Numbered from the stretch's first letter, positions 15,924 through 24,930 are shown. The stretch is DNA of 64,000 nt from Streptomyces asiaticus (GCF_018138715.1 NZ_JAGSHX010000006.1:9610001-9674000); one strand, 5' to 3'. A program made the numbers and translations. Notes: a model not told the origin generated them from the letters alone.

Positions 15924-16940
15924 CTAAGAGCGCGCACCGTCCACCACCGCGTCGGCGTGGTCTTCGAGGTAGGCGCGCACCACCGAGGCGAAATCCGGGT
16001 CGGGGGCCAGCCCGAGCGCTGCGGCGCGCGCGTTGTCGAACACGGCGGGCCACGAGCCGACGATGGCCTCGACATCGGGGTCGGGCGCGACCGTCACCAG
16101 GTCGGCGACGGCGTCGCCGGCCACCTGCCGCAGCGTGCTCAGCATGTCGGCGACCGAGACCGTGAGCGCGGGAAGGTTGACCGGCACCCCGCCGTCGATC
16201 CGGCCCGGCCCGGCACCGCGCTCCGCCTCCGCGACGCGGAGGATGCCCTCGACCGTGCGCCGTGGCGAGGCCAGCGCCACCTTCAGCTCGGGGTGGACCG
16301 GGCAGATGGCCGGGAGGCCCGCGAGCGGCTCGCGGATGATGCCGGACAGAAAGCCGGAGGCGGCCGCGTTCGGCTTGCCCGGCCGTACCGACACGGTCAT
16401 CAGCCGGGCGACGCGCCCGTCCAGGAAGCCGCGGCGGGTGTAGTCCGCGATCAGCTGCTCGCAGACGAGCTTCTGGATCCCGTAGCTCGACCGCGGTGTG
16501 GGCAGGGTGGACTCGCTGACGACCGGCGGCAGCGGCAGCGCGGGGTCGGATCCGTAGACGGCGACGCTGCTGGAGAACACCACCCGCGGCACCGGCCCGC
16601 CGGCGGCCGACTGGGCCCGCGCGGCCTCCAGCACCGCGCGTGTGGTGTCCACATTGACGCTCATACCGAGGTCGAAGTCGGCCTCGCACTCGGCCGAGAC
16701 CGCGGCGGCGAGATGGATCAGCACATCCACCGGCTCCGCGAACACCTCGTCAAGACGGTCGGCCAGATCGCCCTGGACGATGCCCACGAGGGGGTCGTCC
16801 GCCCCCGAACCGGGCGGCACCACGCGGTCGGCGAGCACCAGCCGGTCGATCGGCGCACCGCGGAACGTCCGTGACGCGAGCAGTGCGGCGGCGACCCGCC
16901 GGCCCAGGAAGCCGAAGCCACCCGTGATGACGATCCTCAT
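15924..16940 (-). CDS. denD: D-erythronate dehydrogenase, NAD-dependent SDR
   Basis: The 338-residue extended SDR has the NAD loop [10 protein letters not shown] (residues 6-15), catalytic Ser123-125, and Tyr153/Lys157 in [30 protein letters not shown] is characteristic of the DenD group. DenD oxidises D-erythronate to 2-oxo-tetronate. It is in an operon with the remaining enzymes of that route and overlaps otnI by 4 nt (ATGA). The presence of both ltnD and denD implies use of both L-threonate and D-erythronate. Confidence 0.88.
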   Translation of the reverse strand: MRIVITGGFGFLGRRVAAALLASRTFRGAPIDRLVLADRVVPPGSGADDPLVGIVQGDLADRLDEVFAEPVDVLIHLAAAVSAECEADFDLGMSVNVDTTRAVLEAARAQSAAGGPVPRVVFSSSVAVYGSDPALPLPPVVSESTLPTPRSSYGIQKLVCEQLIADYTRRGFLDGRVARLMTVSVRPGKPNAAASGFLSGIIREPLAGLPAICPVHPELKVALASPRRTVEGILRVAEAERGAGPGRIDGGVPVNLPALTVSVADMLSTLRQVAGDAVADLVTVAPDPDVEAIVGSWPAVFDNARAAALGLAPDPDFASVVRAYLEDHADAVVDGARS

Positions 16941-17728
16941 GCGTTGTCTCCTCGGTAGTCGTGGCGCCAGCCGAGCCCCTCGCTCGTACCGGCGCGGGGG
17001 ATGTACTCACAGCCGATCCACCCGTCGAAGCCCAGGCCGTCGATGACGCCGAACAGATGGCGGATGTTCAGCTCGCCCCGGTCGGGCTCATGGCGATCGG
17101 GTACGCCCGCGATCTGAAGATGGCCGACCCGGCCGGTCGGCAGGTCACGGCGCAGGGTCGTGGTGAGGTCGCCCTCGACGATCTGGCAGTGGTAGAGGTC
17201 GAGCTGCACCTTGAGGTTCGGGGCTCCCACCTCCCGTACCACGGTGTGCGCTTCGGACTGCCGGTTCAGGAAGTAGCCGGGCATGTCGCGGCCGTTGATC
17301 GGCTCGATCAGGATGTCGACGCCCGCCGCGGCGGCCCGTTCCGCGGCCCAGGCGAGATTGGCCAGATACGTGTCGCGGTGCTCGGCCGAATCGCCCGGTC
17401 CCACCAGCCCGGCCATCACATGCACCCGTGGGCAGCCGAGCTCCGCCGCGTACTCCAGGGCCCGGCCGATCCCGGAGCGCACCTCCGCCTCGCGCCCGGG
17501 GAGCGCCGCGATCCCGCGCTCCCCGGACTCCCAGGCGCCGGGAGGCGCGTTGAAGAGCACCTGCCTCAGACCGTGGTCGTCGAGCCTGCGGCGCAGCTCG
17601 GTGGCGTCGTACGGGTAGGGGAAGAGGTACTCGACGGCCTCGAAGCCGTCCGCCGCCGCGGCGGCGAAGCGGTCGAGGAAGTCGTGTTCGGCGTACATCA
17701 TGGACAGGTTCGCGGCGAACCTCGGCAT
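16937..17728 (-). CDS. otnI: 2-oxo-tetronate isomerase (Hyi-like TIM barrel)
   Basis: The 263-residue xylose-isomerase-like TIM-barrel protein is of the hydroxypyruvate isomerase group: [37 protein letters not shown], the metal-site glutamate [48 protein letters not shown] and a last metal-ligand Glu in IGCEYIPR. In tetronate operons this fold acts as OtnI, converting 2-oxo- to 3-oxo-tetronate. Annotation as hydroxypyruvate isomerase would fit the sequence alone; the neighbours decide for OtnI. Confidence 0.88.
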   Translation of the reverse strand: MPRFAANLSMMYAEHDFLDRFAAAAADGFEAVEYLFPYPYDATELRRRLDDHGLRQVLFNAPPGAWESGERGIAALPGREAEVRSGIGRALEYAAELGCPRVHVMAGLVGPGDSAEHRDTYLANLAWAAERAAAAGVDILIEPINGRDMPGYFLNRQSEAHTVVREVGAPNLKVQLDLYHCQIVEGDLTTTLRRDLPTGRVGHLQIAGVPDRHEPDRGELNIRHLFGVIDGLGFDGWIGCEYIPRAGTSEGLGWRHDYRGDNA

Positions 17729-17761
17729 GCTGGCTCCTGCGTTCGGGCCGGGACGTCCCGG

Positions 17762-19069
17762 TCAGCGGTTGACGACCTGCTTCTTGGTGGTGAGCACGGC
17801 AGCGGCGCCCACGACCAGAGTGAGGGCCAGGACGTACATCGGGATCGACGCCGAGCCGGTGGCGTCCTTGAGCGCGCCGATCATGTAGGGGCTGACGAAA
17901 CCGGCCAGGTTGCCCACCGAGTTGATGATGGCGAGGCCCGCCGCCGCCGCGGTGCCGCCCAGGAACGCGGTGGGGAGCGACCAGAACAGCGGAGCGCAGG
18001 TCAGCACCCCGGCCGCGGCCACGGACAGCGCGGTCAGGGACAGCGCGGTCGACCCGTTCCACACGGCGGACAGCGAGAACCCGACGGCGCCCATCAGGCT
18101 CGGGACGACCAGGTGCCAGCGTCGCTCGCGGCGCTTGTCCGCCGAGTGGCCGAACAGGTTCATCGCGACGAGGGCGGCAAGGAACGGCACGGCGCTGAGC
18201 ACGCCGATCGCGAGGTTGCCGTCGATGCCGGTGGACTCGACGAACGTGGGCATCCAGAAGGTCAGGGCGTACTGGCCCATCACGAAGCAGAAGTAGATGA
18301 GGCACATCAGCCATACCCTGGGCTCACGGAAGGCGTCCAGGACCCGGCCGTGCACCGCCCGGTGCGCGCCGTCCTCGGCGACCGCCCGCTCGACGACGGC
18401 CTTCTCCTCGTCGGTCAGCCACTTCGCGTCCCGCACGCCGTCGTCCAGGTAGAAGAGGGTGAGGACACCGACGAGGAGCGCGGGGACCGCCTCCAGCAGG
18501 AACATCCACTGCCAGCCCTGCCAGCCGTTCACACCCTGGAAACCGTCCATGATCCAGCCGGAGAGCGGATTGCCGAAGATGCCCGCCACCGGGATGGCCG
18601 ACATGAACATCGCGATCACCCGGGCCCGGCGGTGCGAGGGGAACCAGTAGGTGCAGTAGAGGATCACCCCGGGGTAGAACCCCGCCTCCGCGGCACCGAG
18701 CAGAAACCTCAGCACATAGAACGTCACCTCGTTGGTGACGAACATGAACGCCGCCGAGACCAGGCCCCAGCTGATCATGATGCGGGCGATCCAGGTGCGG
18801 GCTCCGACGCGTTGCAGCATCAGGTTCGAGGGCACTTCCAGGAGGAAGTAGCCGATGAAGAACAGGCCCGCCCCCAGGCCGTACGCCGCATCGCTGAACC
18901 CGAGGTCATCGGACATCTGGAGCTTCGCGAAGCCGACGTTGACCCGGTCCAGGTAGGAGGCCACGTAGCACAGGACGAGGAAGGGGACGATGCGGCGTAC
19001 GACCTTGCGGTAGACGGTGTTCTCGCGGGCAAGCGCGGGCGTCTCGGTCGCCACTGCGGGCATGGGCAT
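17762..19069 (-). CDS. MFS transporter, anion:cation symporter (tartrate/hexuronate type)
   Basis: The 435-residue protein has twelve predicted membrane helices and the ACS-family signatures: LCYVASYLDRVNVGFAKLQM at TM1, GLGAGLFFIGYFLLEVPSNL, RFLLGAAEAGFYPGVILY, and a central loop between TM6 and TM7. Relatives carry tartrate, glucarate, galactonate and related sugar acids. Its position inside the tetronate operon makes L-threonate/D-erythronate uptake the best prediction. It follows otnC after a 127-bp gap filled by a G-rich hexanucleotide repeat. Confidence 0.88.
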   Translation of the reverse strand: MPMPAVATETPALARENTVYRKVVRRIVPFLVLCYVASYLDRVNVGFAKLQMSDDLGFSDAAYGLGAGLFFIGYFLLEVPSNLMLQRVGARTWIARIMISWGLVSAAFMFVTNEVTFYVLRFLLGAAEAGFYPGVILYCTYWFPSHRRARVIAMFMSAIPVAGIFGNPLSGWIMDGFQGVNGWQGWQWMFLLEAVPALLVGVLTLFYLDDGVRDAKWLTDEEKAVVERAVAEDGAHRAVHGRVLDAFREPRVWLMCLIYFCFVMGQYALTFWMPTFVESTGIDGNLAIGVLSAVPFLAALVAMNLFGHSADKRRERRWHLVVPSLMGAVGFSLSAVWNGSTALSLTALSVAAAGVLTCAPLFWSLPTAFLGGTAAAAGLAIINSVGNLAGFVSPYMIGALKDATGSASIPMYVLALTLVVGAAAVLTTKKQVVNR

Positions 19070-19101
19070 GACGGAATCCTTCTGCGGCTCAGGGATTCTG
19101 C

Positions 19102-19150
19102 GACGGGGACGGGGACGGGGACGGGGACGGGGACGGGGACGGGGACGGGG
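19102..19150. repeat. Eight-copy GGGGAC hexanucleotide array, predicted G-quadruplex former
   Basis: The plus strand carries about eight uninterrupted GACGGG units, followed by further degenerate G-runs to about 19187. Four-G tracts separated by two bases are close to ideal for G-quadruplexes. On the minus (coding) strand the array is C-rich and lies in the otnC-transporter spacer of the operon, 33 bp before the transporter start. Confidence 0.9.
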
Positions 19151-19196
19151 AGGGGGATGGGAACTGGGAGGGAACGGGGACGGGGGGAGTGACAGG

Positions 19197-19871
19197 TCAC
19201 CACGTGGCGCCGAACGTCGTCCTCAGTTCGTCGATCGCGTCGGTGGTGAGAGGCCCCGGTCGACGGTCGGTCAGGAGCCAGAGGCGTGCCGTCTCCTCGA
19301 GTTCTTCGAGGACGGCGAGGGCGGCGGCCGCGTCCGGGCCCCAGACCACGGGGCCGAGCCGGTCGAGCAGGACGGCCCTGATCGGCGTATGGCTCGCCAG
19401 GTGGTCGGCGATCCGGGCGGTCACCAGGTCGGCCACGCGCGGGTCTCCGGGCCGGTGGTAGGGGATGAGCGGCACGTGCCCCACCTTCATCACGAAGTAC
19501 GGCGTGATGGGCGGGAGTACGTCGTCCTGGCTCCACACTCCGGCCAGGGTGAGCGCGACCAGGTGGGTGGAGTGGGTGTGGATGATGAACCGGGCCGTGG
19601 GGTCGGCCGCGTAGATACGCCGGTGGAGCGTCAGGGTCTTGCTCGCGCGGTCGCCCGCGCGCTGCTCACCCTGGGCGTCGACCAGCGCGAGGCGGTCGCG
19701 CTCGAGGAAGCCCAGGGCGGCGTCGGTGGGTGTGATCAGATGGCCGTCGCCGATCCGGGCGCTGAGGTTCCCGGCGCTGGCGTGCACATAGCCCCGGTTG
19801 AACAGGCTGGTGCCCACCCGGACGATCTCGTCGCGTGCCTCGTCCACGGCGGTGTCGTGGAGCTCGGTCAT
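19197..19871 (-). CDS. otnC: 3-oxo-tetronate 4-phosphate decarboxylase (class II aldolase fold)
   Basis: The 224-residue protein has the class II aldolase/adducin fold: NRGYVHASAGNLSARIGDGH, LITPTD, and the zinc site FIIHTHSTH (His98, His100, His103). OtnC proteins decarboxylate 3-oxo-tetronate 4-phosphate to dihydroxyacetone phosphate and CO2. It overlaps otnK by 4 nt. The MTELHD start fits the family better than the longer frame, which only extends into otnK. Fuculose-1-phosphate aldolase is the sequence-level alternative. Confidence 0.88.
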   Translation of the reverse strand: MTELHDTAVDEARDEIVRVGTSLFNRGYVHASAGNLSARIGDGHLITPTDAALGFLERDRLALVDAQGEQRAGDRASKTLTLHRRIYAADPTARFIIHTHSTHLVALTLAGVWSQDDVLPPITPYFVMKVGHVPLIPYHRPGDPRVADLVTARIADHLASHTPIRAVLLDRLGPVVWGPDAAAALAVLEELEETARLWLLTDRRPGPLTTDAIDELRTTFGATW

Positions 19872-21148
19872 GAGACCTCCCGGTCGAGCAGGGCGAAGGA
19901 GTCGGTGAAGAACGCGGGGCCACCGAAATTGCCGGACTTCAGCGTGATGTGGAGTGTGTCCCCGCCGGGCAGCGCCGCCGCGCACCAGGGCACACCGGGG
20001 TCGATCTGCGGTCCGATGCGCAGTCCGGTGACGCCGAGCGCCCGGACGACCGCTCCGGAGGTCTCGCCGCCCGCGACGACGAGTTGACGCACACCGCGCT
20101 CCACCAGGCCCTCGGCCACCCGGGCCAGGGTCCGCTCCACCAACTCGCCGGCCTCGGCGGCGCCGAGCCGGGTCTGGACGGTGCGGACCGCCTCGGGTGC
20201 CTCGGTGGAGTAGAAGAGGACGGGCCCGTCGGCCAGACGCCCCTCGGCGAAGGCGAGCGCCTCGCCGGACACGTCCTCACCGGCCGCGACCCGCAGCGGA
20301 TCCACGCTGAACGCCGGTCGGCCGGTGCGCAGGAACTCCTGGACCTGCTGGTTGGTGGCGGCGGAGACCGATCCGGAGATGACGGCCCGGTGGCCGCCGG
20401 GCGGTGGCAGCGCGGCGGCGGCGTGGGACGGTGTGAACCCCCAGTTCGCGGGCAGCCCGATGGCCAGGCCCGAACCGGCGGTCACCAGGGGCATCCCCTG
20501 GACCGCCGCGCCGAGGCGCACCAGGTCGTCGTTGGAGACGGCGTCGACGATGGCGACTCCGGCACCCTGCTCGCACAGTTCGTCGATCCGCGCCCGGACC
20601 GCCGTGGCATCGCGGCCGACCACCGTGTGGTCGATCAGGCCGACCGTTCGGGTGGTCTGCGCGCCGAGGACCGAGACCAGATTGGGGTCGGTCATCGGGG
20701 TGAGCGGGTGATGGCGCATACCGCTCTCGCTGAGCAGCACATCGCCGACGAAGAGATGCCCCTTGAAGACCGTGCGCCCGTTGTCGGGAAACGCGGGCGT
20801 GGCGATGGTGAAGTCGGTGCCGAGCGCGTCCATCAGGGCCTCGGTGACCGGCCCGATATTGCCGGCCGGTGTCGAGTCGAAGGTCGAGCAGTACTTGAAG
20901 TAGATCTGCTCGGCACCGGCGGACCGCAGCCAGGCGAGGGCCCGCAGCGACGCGTCGACGGCGTCGGCGGCCGGAACGGTCCGCGACTTGAGCGCGATGA
21001 CCACGGCGTCCGCGTCCACCGGCCGTTCGGCGCCGGGCGGCGGTACGTCGATCAGCTGGACCACGCGCATGCCCGCCCGCACCAGGTTGTTGGCCAGGTC
21101 GGTGGCGCCTGTGAAGTCGTCGGCGATGCAGCCGAGTCGGACGCCCAT
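19868..21148 (-). CDS. otnK: 3-oxo-tetronate kinase (four-carbon acid sugar kinase)
   Basis: The 426-residue two-domain kinase of the DUF1537 family has the N-terminal substrate motif LGCIADDFTGATDLANNLV, KYCSTFDSTPAGNIGP, and the C-terminal nucleotide motif VAGGETSGAVVRALGV with LKSGNFGG near the end. OtnK uses ATP to phosphorylate 3-oxo-tetronate at C4. The start follows the ltnD stop after a single base (TGA-C-ATG), and the stop overlaps otnC. A longer in-frame extension upstream is only ltnD shadow. Confidence 0.9.
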   Translation of the reverse strand: MGVRLGCIADDFTGATDLANNLVRAGMRVVQLIDVPPPGAERPVDADAVVIALKSRTVPAADAVDASLRALAWLRSAGAEQIYFKYCSTFDSTPAGNIGPVTEALMDALGTDFTIATPAFPDNGRTVFKGHLFVGDVLLSESGMRHHPLTPMTDPNLVSVLGAQTTRTVGLIDHTVVGRDATAVRARIDELCEQGAGVAIVDAVSNDDLVRLGAAVQGMPLVTAGSGLAIGLPANWGFTPSHAAAALPPPGGHRAVISGSVSAATNQQVQEFLRTGRPAFSVDPLRVAAGEDVSGEALAFAEGRLADGPVLFYSTEAPEAVRTVQTRLGAAEAGELVERTLARVAEGLVERGVRQLVVAGGETSGAVVRALGVTGLRIGPQIDPGVPWCAAALPGGDTLHITLKSGNFGGPAFFTDSFALLDREVS

Positions 21149-21149
21149 G

Positions 21150-22067
21150 TCAGGCCTCCACCGGCTGGGGCAGATCGATCCCGGGGAAGATCTTGATGAC
21201 CGCGCTGTCGTCCTCCGAGCCCAGGCCGGACGCCGACGCCTGGAGGAACATCTGGTGAGCGGTGGCGGCCAGGGGGAGCGGGAACCTCTCCGGCCTCGCC
21301 GAATCGAGGACGAGCCCGAGGTCCTTGACGAAGATGTCGACCGCGGAGAGCGGTGTGTAATCACCGGCGAGCACATGCGCCATCCGGTTCTCGAACATCC
21401 ACGAGTTGCCCGCGCTGTGCGTGATGACCTCGTAGAGCGCCTCGGCCGGAACACCGGCCTTCAGACCCAGGGCCATCGCCTCGGCCGCCGCGGCGATGTG
21501 CACCCCCGCGAGCAGCTGGTTCACGATCTTGACCTTCGAGCCGAGACCGGGCTGCTCGCCCAGGCGGTAGACCGTGCCGCTCATGGCCTCGAGCACCGGG
21601 TCGGCGACCGCGTACGCCGCGGCGGGGCCCGACGTCATCATGGTCAGCTCACCGGCCGCCGCACGCGTGGCGCCACCGGAGATGGGGGCGTCCAGGTAGA
21701 GCGCACCCCGCTCGGCCAGACGTCCCCCGAGCTCCGCCGACCAGCCCGGGTCGACCGTGGAGCACATCACGAAGACGGCCCCCGGGCGGAGCCGGTCGGC
21801 GGCCCCGTCTGCGCCGAACAGCACCGACTCGACCTGCGCCGCGTTGACCACGACACTGACCACGACGTCCACCGCGGCCGCCAGGTCGCCGGGGGAGGCG
21901 TACGCCGTTCCGCCGTCGCGGGCGAAGTCCTCGGCCACCTCCGGCCGCAGATCGTGGACCCCGACGTCGTAGCCCGCCGTGCGCAGGCTGCGCGCCATGC
22001 CGAGCCCCATGGCCCCGAGCCCCACCACGCCCACGCGCGGCCGCGCCGGCCTGTCCTGGTCGCTCAT
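21150..22067 (-). CDS. ltnD: L-threonate dehydrogenase (beta-hydroxyacid dehydrogenase)
   Basis: The 305-residue protein has the NAD loop VGVVGLGAMGLGMARSL (residues 12-28), the substrate motif LDAPISGGATRAAAGELTMM and the catalytic lysine helix GSKVKIVNQLLAGVHIAAAAE. LtnD oxidises L-threonate to 2-oxo-tetronate. It is the first gene of the operon; GAGGAGGGGC precedes the ATG. Two candidate regulatory sites lie about 95-150 bp upstream. 3-Hydroxyisobutyrate dehydrogenase-like enzymes share the fold, and the operon identifies this one. Confidence 0.88.
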   Translation of the reverse strand: MSDQDRPARPRVGVVGLGAMGLGMARSLRTAGYDVGVHDLRPEVAEDFARDGGTAYASPGDLAAAVDVVVSVVVNAAQVESVLFGADGAADRLRPGAVFVMCSTVDPGWSAELGGRLAERGALYLDAPISGGATRAAAGELTMMTSGPAAAYAVADPVLEAMSGTVYRLGEQPGLGSKVKIVNQLLAGVHIAAAAEAMALGLKAGVPAEALYEVITHSAGNSWMFENRMAHVLAGDYTPLSAVDIFVKDLGLVLDSARPERFPLPLAATAHQMFLQASASGLGSEDDSAVIKIFPGIDLPQPVEA

Positions 22068-22162
22068 GCCCCTCCTCGTCCTTGGGTTGTGCTTTGGGGG
22101 AGCGCCGCCGCGCTGGCTGTGGTGTCCGGGGCGCGATCGGCCCCGACTGCCTGCGGCGATCG

Positions 22163-22177
22163 GGTCATATGATGACC
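22163..22177. promoter_or_regulatory. Putative FadR/GntR operator upstream of ltnD
   Basis: GGTCAT-ATG-ATGACC is a perfect 6-3-6 dyad in otherwise structureless intergenic DNA, about 95 bp before ltnD. Short dyads of this form are normal FadR-subfamily operators. A second small dyad, AGACAAGTCT, follows at 22181-22190. Confidence 0.6.
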
Positions 22178-22199
22178 TGAAGACAAGTCTCCCGCATAC

Positions 22200-22215
22200 T
22201 GTGACGTCCGTCACA
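22200..22215. promoter_or_regulatory. CRP-type site upstream of ltnD
   Basis: TGTGACGTCCGTCACA is an exact TGTGA-N6-TCACA dyad with 7-bp perfect arms. It is 23 bp beyond the GntR-type dyad, where an activator site would lie relative to an operon promoter reading leftwards. Confidence 0.6.
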
Positions 22216-22293
22216 CGAGGTTGAGATGAGGGGGGAGGGGGGCGGGTGGGACGTGGCGCGGCCGGGCGTGGTGTGTCCAGCTCGGCTTCGATG

Positions 22294-22824
22294 TCAGGCG
22301 GCCGCTCGGGGGTCGCGCCGGGGGCCAGACACCGGCCGGGTGCCAGGGCACGATCTGCCCCTCGCGCACCAGCTCTCGCCATACTGCTCGGGCTTCACCG
22401 GCTTGAGCACCGGCTCCAGCAGCGGCCCGGCGGCCTCGTCGGGCGTCGGTGCGTCGCTGACGTCCCACCACCCCTGGGAGGTGGGGGTGTTCATCATCCC
22501 CGGACACACGGAGGCGATGAGCACATCGCGCGCCAGGTCGTCCTCGCGGCGCCGCTTCGCCAGTGTGCGTACGGCCGCCACTTGGCCGATCTTCGAGGGG
22601 ATATCGACGAAGGCGGGCCAGGGGCCGCTGAAGGCGCTGCCGTCCCGCACCGCGTCACGCCAGTCGGCGACCGCGCGGTCCACCTCGTCCAGTGTCGCCA
22701 GGTCATCGAACCGGCTGTGCAGCACCGGGGCGAGATAGCGGAGCGAGCCCAGCGCACTGGCCACGACGATCAGCCGACCACCGTCCCGCAGCCGCGGGGC
22801 GAGCGCCCGCAGCACCCGTGTGGT
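22294..22824 (-). pseudogene. Short-chain dehydrogenase remnant
   Basis: Homology starts abruptly at about 22824 with RVLRALAPRLRDGGRLIVVA and continues through LASVCPGMMNTPTSQGWWD-like sequence (VLIASVCPGMMNTPTSQGWW). This is the second half of a carbonyl-reductase-type SDR. The Rossmann N-terminus (about 110 residues) is missing. Near the end, the expected ELVREGQIVPW is in a different frame from the rest, so there is also a late frameshift. The pieces abut the TetR pseudogene on the other strand. Confidence 0.75.
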
Positions 22825-22875
22825 GGCACATCAGGGCGGCAATGTGAGCAGCGTCAACTTTCGTGAGGCCGACCT

Positions 22876-23517
22876 ATGCCGAAGTCGAATGGCCCGTACC
22901 ATCACGGCGATCCGCGGGCCGCGTGCGTACGGGCGGCGCGGGAGTTGCTGGAGGAGGGTGGCAGTGCCGGGCTGTCGCTGCGGGCGGTGGCGCGGCGGGC
23001 CGGTGTCTCCGCCACGGCCCCCTACCGCCACTACGCGGACCGCGAGGCGCTCGTCTCCGCGGTCGCCGCGGAGGGCTATCGCGAACTCGCCGGGTATCTC
23101 GCCGCGGCGCATCCCGCACCCTCGACGCCCGACGCCCGACGCCCGACGCCCGACGCCCGACGCCCGACGACCTCGCCGCCGTCGCCGTCGCCTACGTCCG
23201 GTTCGCACTCGACCACCCGGCACTGTTCCGGGTGATGTTCGTGGAGCCCTGCGACCCGAGCGGCGACGAACGGGGCGACGCGACCGCCGCCATTTCCGCA
23301 TACGTCTGCGACCTCGTCCGGCGCGCCTTTCCCGGTGTCGACCCGGAGGCGCTGTCGACCGCGGTGTGGGCCCTGGTCCACGGCCTGGCATTTCTTGCAC
23401 CTCGACGGCAAACTCGACACCTCCACCCCCGACGCGGTCGCCGACCAGGTCCGCACCGCCGTCCACGCGCTGCTCACCGCCGCCGAGGTGACGTCGCAAG
23501 ACCGGCCCGGGGGGTAG
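22876..23517 (+). pseudogene. TetR regulator broken by repeat expansion and a second frameshift
   Basis: The ATG at 22876 opens a good TetR HTH (LSLRAVARRAGVSATAPYRH). At 23124 a GACGCCC heptanucleotide array shifts the frame. The ligand domain then continues in another frame as DDLAAVAVAYVRFALDHPAL and MFVEPCDPSGDERGD. A single copy would read in frame as PSTPDDLAA, so five extra copies (35 bp) caused the break. Near 23393 an extra T shifts the frame again: GLAF is followed by HLDGKLDTSTPDAVADQVRT in the third segment. The gene is divergent from the SDR remnant, which it may once have regulated. Confidence 0.85.
23124..23165. repeat. Six-copy GACGCCC heptanucleotide array
   Basis: Six perfect 7-bp units lie inside the TetR pseudogene. 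Because 7 is not a multiple of 3, each gain or loss of a unit moves the reading frame. Adding one unit or removing two or five would rejoin the two halves. Confidence 0.92.
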
Positions 23518-24395
23518 CCGGGGCCGGCGACATAGGCGCGGGTGCGTTCGTCGAAGCGCATGCGGGTGAGCACGATGGTGTGCAGGGCGTTGTTGGCGGC
23601 CCGGTCGCCGCCGCGGTTGAGGCGGTGGCGGTGGGTGCGTCCGGACGAGGCCGGGATCGGCGCGACCCCGGCCAGGTGCGCGAACGCGGCTTCCGAACGC
23701 ATCCGTTCAGGGTTGTCCCCGGCCGGGGCCAGCAGCTGGCCGGCGGTCTCGGGGCCGACGCCGAACAACTCCAGCAGTTGGGGTGCGGCCTGCTTGACCA
23801 GCGGGCTGATCTCGGCGTCCAGCTCGGCGATCTCCTCGTCGAGCGCCTGGTGGCGGCGGGCCAGTCGACGCAGCGCCGCTCGCGTCGCGGCCAGGGGCCG
23901 GGACAGGTTGTCGCCGGGCCGCAGCCGGGCGAGGGTGCGTATCAGGGATGCCCTCTCCAGCAACCGTCACCTGTTCACGCAGTATGGCGGGGGCCGAGAC
24001 GAGGAGGCCGCGGATCTGGTTCATCGCCTGAGTGCGGGCCTTGACGGCGCTGCGGCGCGCGATCCGCAGGACCCGGACCGTCTCGACCAGACCGTCCCGG
24101 CTCTTGGGAATGCCGGTGGCCCGCCCGGACAGCACGGCCATCGAGGCGGCGTAGGCGTCGATCGGATCGGATTTGCCCTTCATCCGCCGCGTCTTGCGGT
24201 CGGGGCGGTCGACGTCGATGACCGTGACGCCGGCGGCGGTCAGCACCCGGGCGAGTTCGGCCCCGTAGGCGCCGGTGCCCTCCACGCCCACCGCGACGAG
24301 CTCGCCGTGTGAGCGCATCCAGTCCAGCAGATCGCGGTAGCCGCGGATCGTAGCAGGGAACTCCCGGTCGGCCAGGTGCCGGCCGACTGTGCCGA
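23518..24395 (-). mobile_element. IS110-family transposase remnant, frameshifted
   Basis: The minus strand encodes the N-terminal RuvC-like (DEDD) part, GYRDLLDWMRSHGELVAVGV, EGTGAYGAELARVLTAAGV, DVDRPDRKTRRMKGKSDPID. The C-terminal transposase_20 part then follows in another frame: LLERASLIRTLARL, LLELFGVGPETAGQLL, AHLAGVAPIPASSGRTHRHR. The frame changes near 23955. The extreme N-terminus is absent (the match begins near TVGRHLADREF) and the C-terminus is cut after RTRAYVA near 23520, right behind the TetR pseudogene. Confidence 0.85.
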
Positions 24396-24930
24396 CAAGG
24401 CTGCCGCCTTGATGAAGGGCATCCGGCCGGTCACGGCCACCGACAACTGCCGCCGGGACATAGCCCGTGACCTGCTGGCCGACCTGCGCAGACTGGACCG
24501 GCACGTCAAGGGCAACGAAGCCGAAATGCGCGAGGCCATCGCTGCGACCCGCACCACGCTGACCACCCTGCCGGGCCTGGGCACCGTGCTGGCCGCGAAG
24601 GTCCTCGGCCACATGGGGGACATCAGCCGGTTCCCCACCGAGCACCACTTCGCCAGCTACACCGGCAGCGCACCTCTGGACGCCTCCAGCGGCAACAACG
24701 TCCGCCACCGGCTCAACACCGGCGGCAACCGCGCGCTGAACTCGGTCCTGCACACCATCGCCGTCTGCCAGATCCGCGACGGCGGGCGCGGGCAGGACTA
24801 CTACCTCCGCAAGATCGCTGAGGGGAAGACGCCTTCGGAGGCTCGCAGGGCTCTCAAGCGACGCCTGTCCAACGTGGTCTACCGGATCATGAAACGAGAC
24901 CAACGGAACCACCTCGCTCAAGCCGCTTGA
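24385..24930 (+). mobile_element. Second IS110-family transposase, C-terminal half
   Basis: On the plus strand the frame from about 24385 to 24930 encodes a different IS110 C-terminal half: LADLRRLDRHVKGNEAEM, TTLPGLGTVLAAKVLGHMGD, FASYTGSAPLDASSGNNVRH and the usual end ALKRRLSNVVYRIMKRDQ. The DEDD half is missing. The proteins of the two IS110 relics differ, so they are separate insertions whose 5' ends were lost at a common junction near 24390. An ATG at 24412 would give a ~170-residue non-functional fragment. Confidence 0.85.

Noticed and set aside
19102..19150. Possible CRISPR array
   Set aside because: Contiguous 6-bp units without spacers; a simple sequence repeat. No cas genes in the window.
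16961..19192. 743-residue plus-strand open frame across otnI and the transporter
   Set aside because: No domain, Gly/His/Arg-rich shadow of well-recognised genes on the other strand.
23124..23165. Possible coding repeat domain in the TetR protein
   Set aside because: The unit is 7 bp and breaks the ligand domain; a single copy restores the expected protein sequence.
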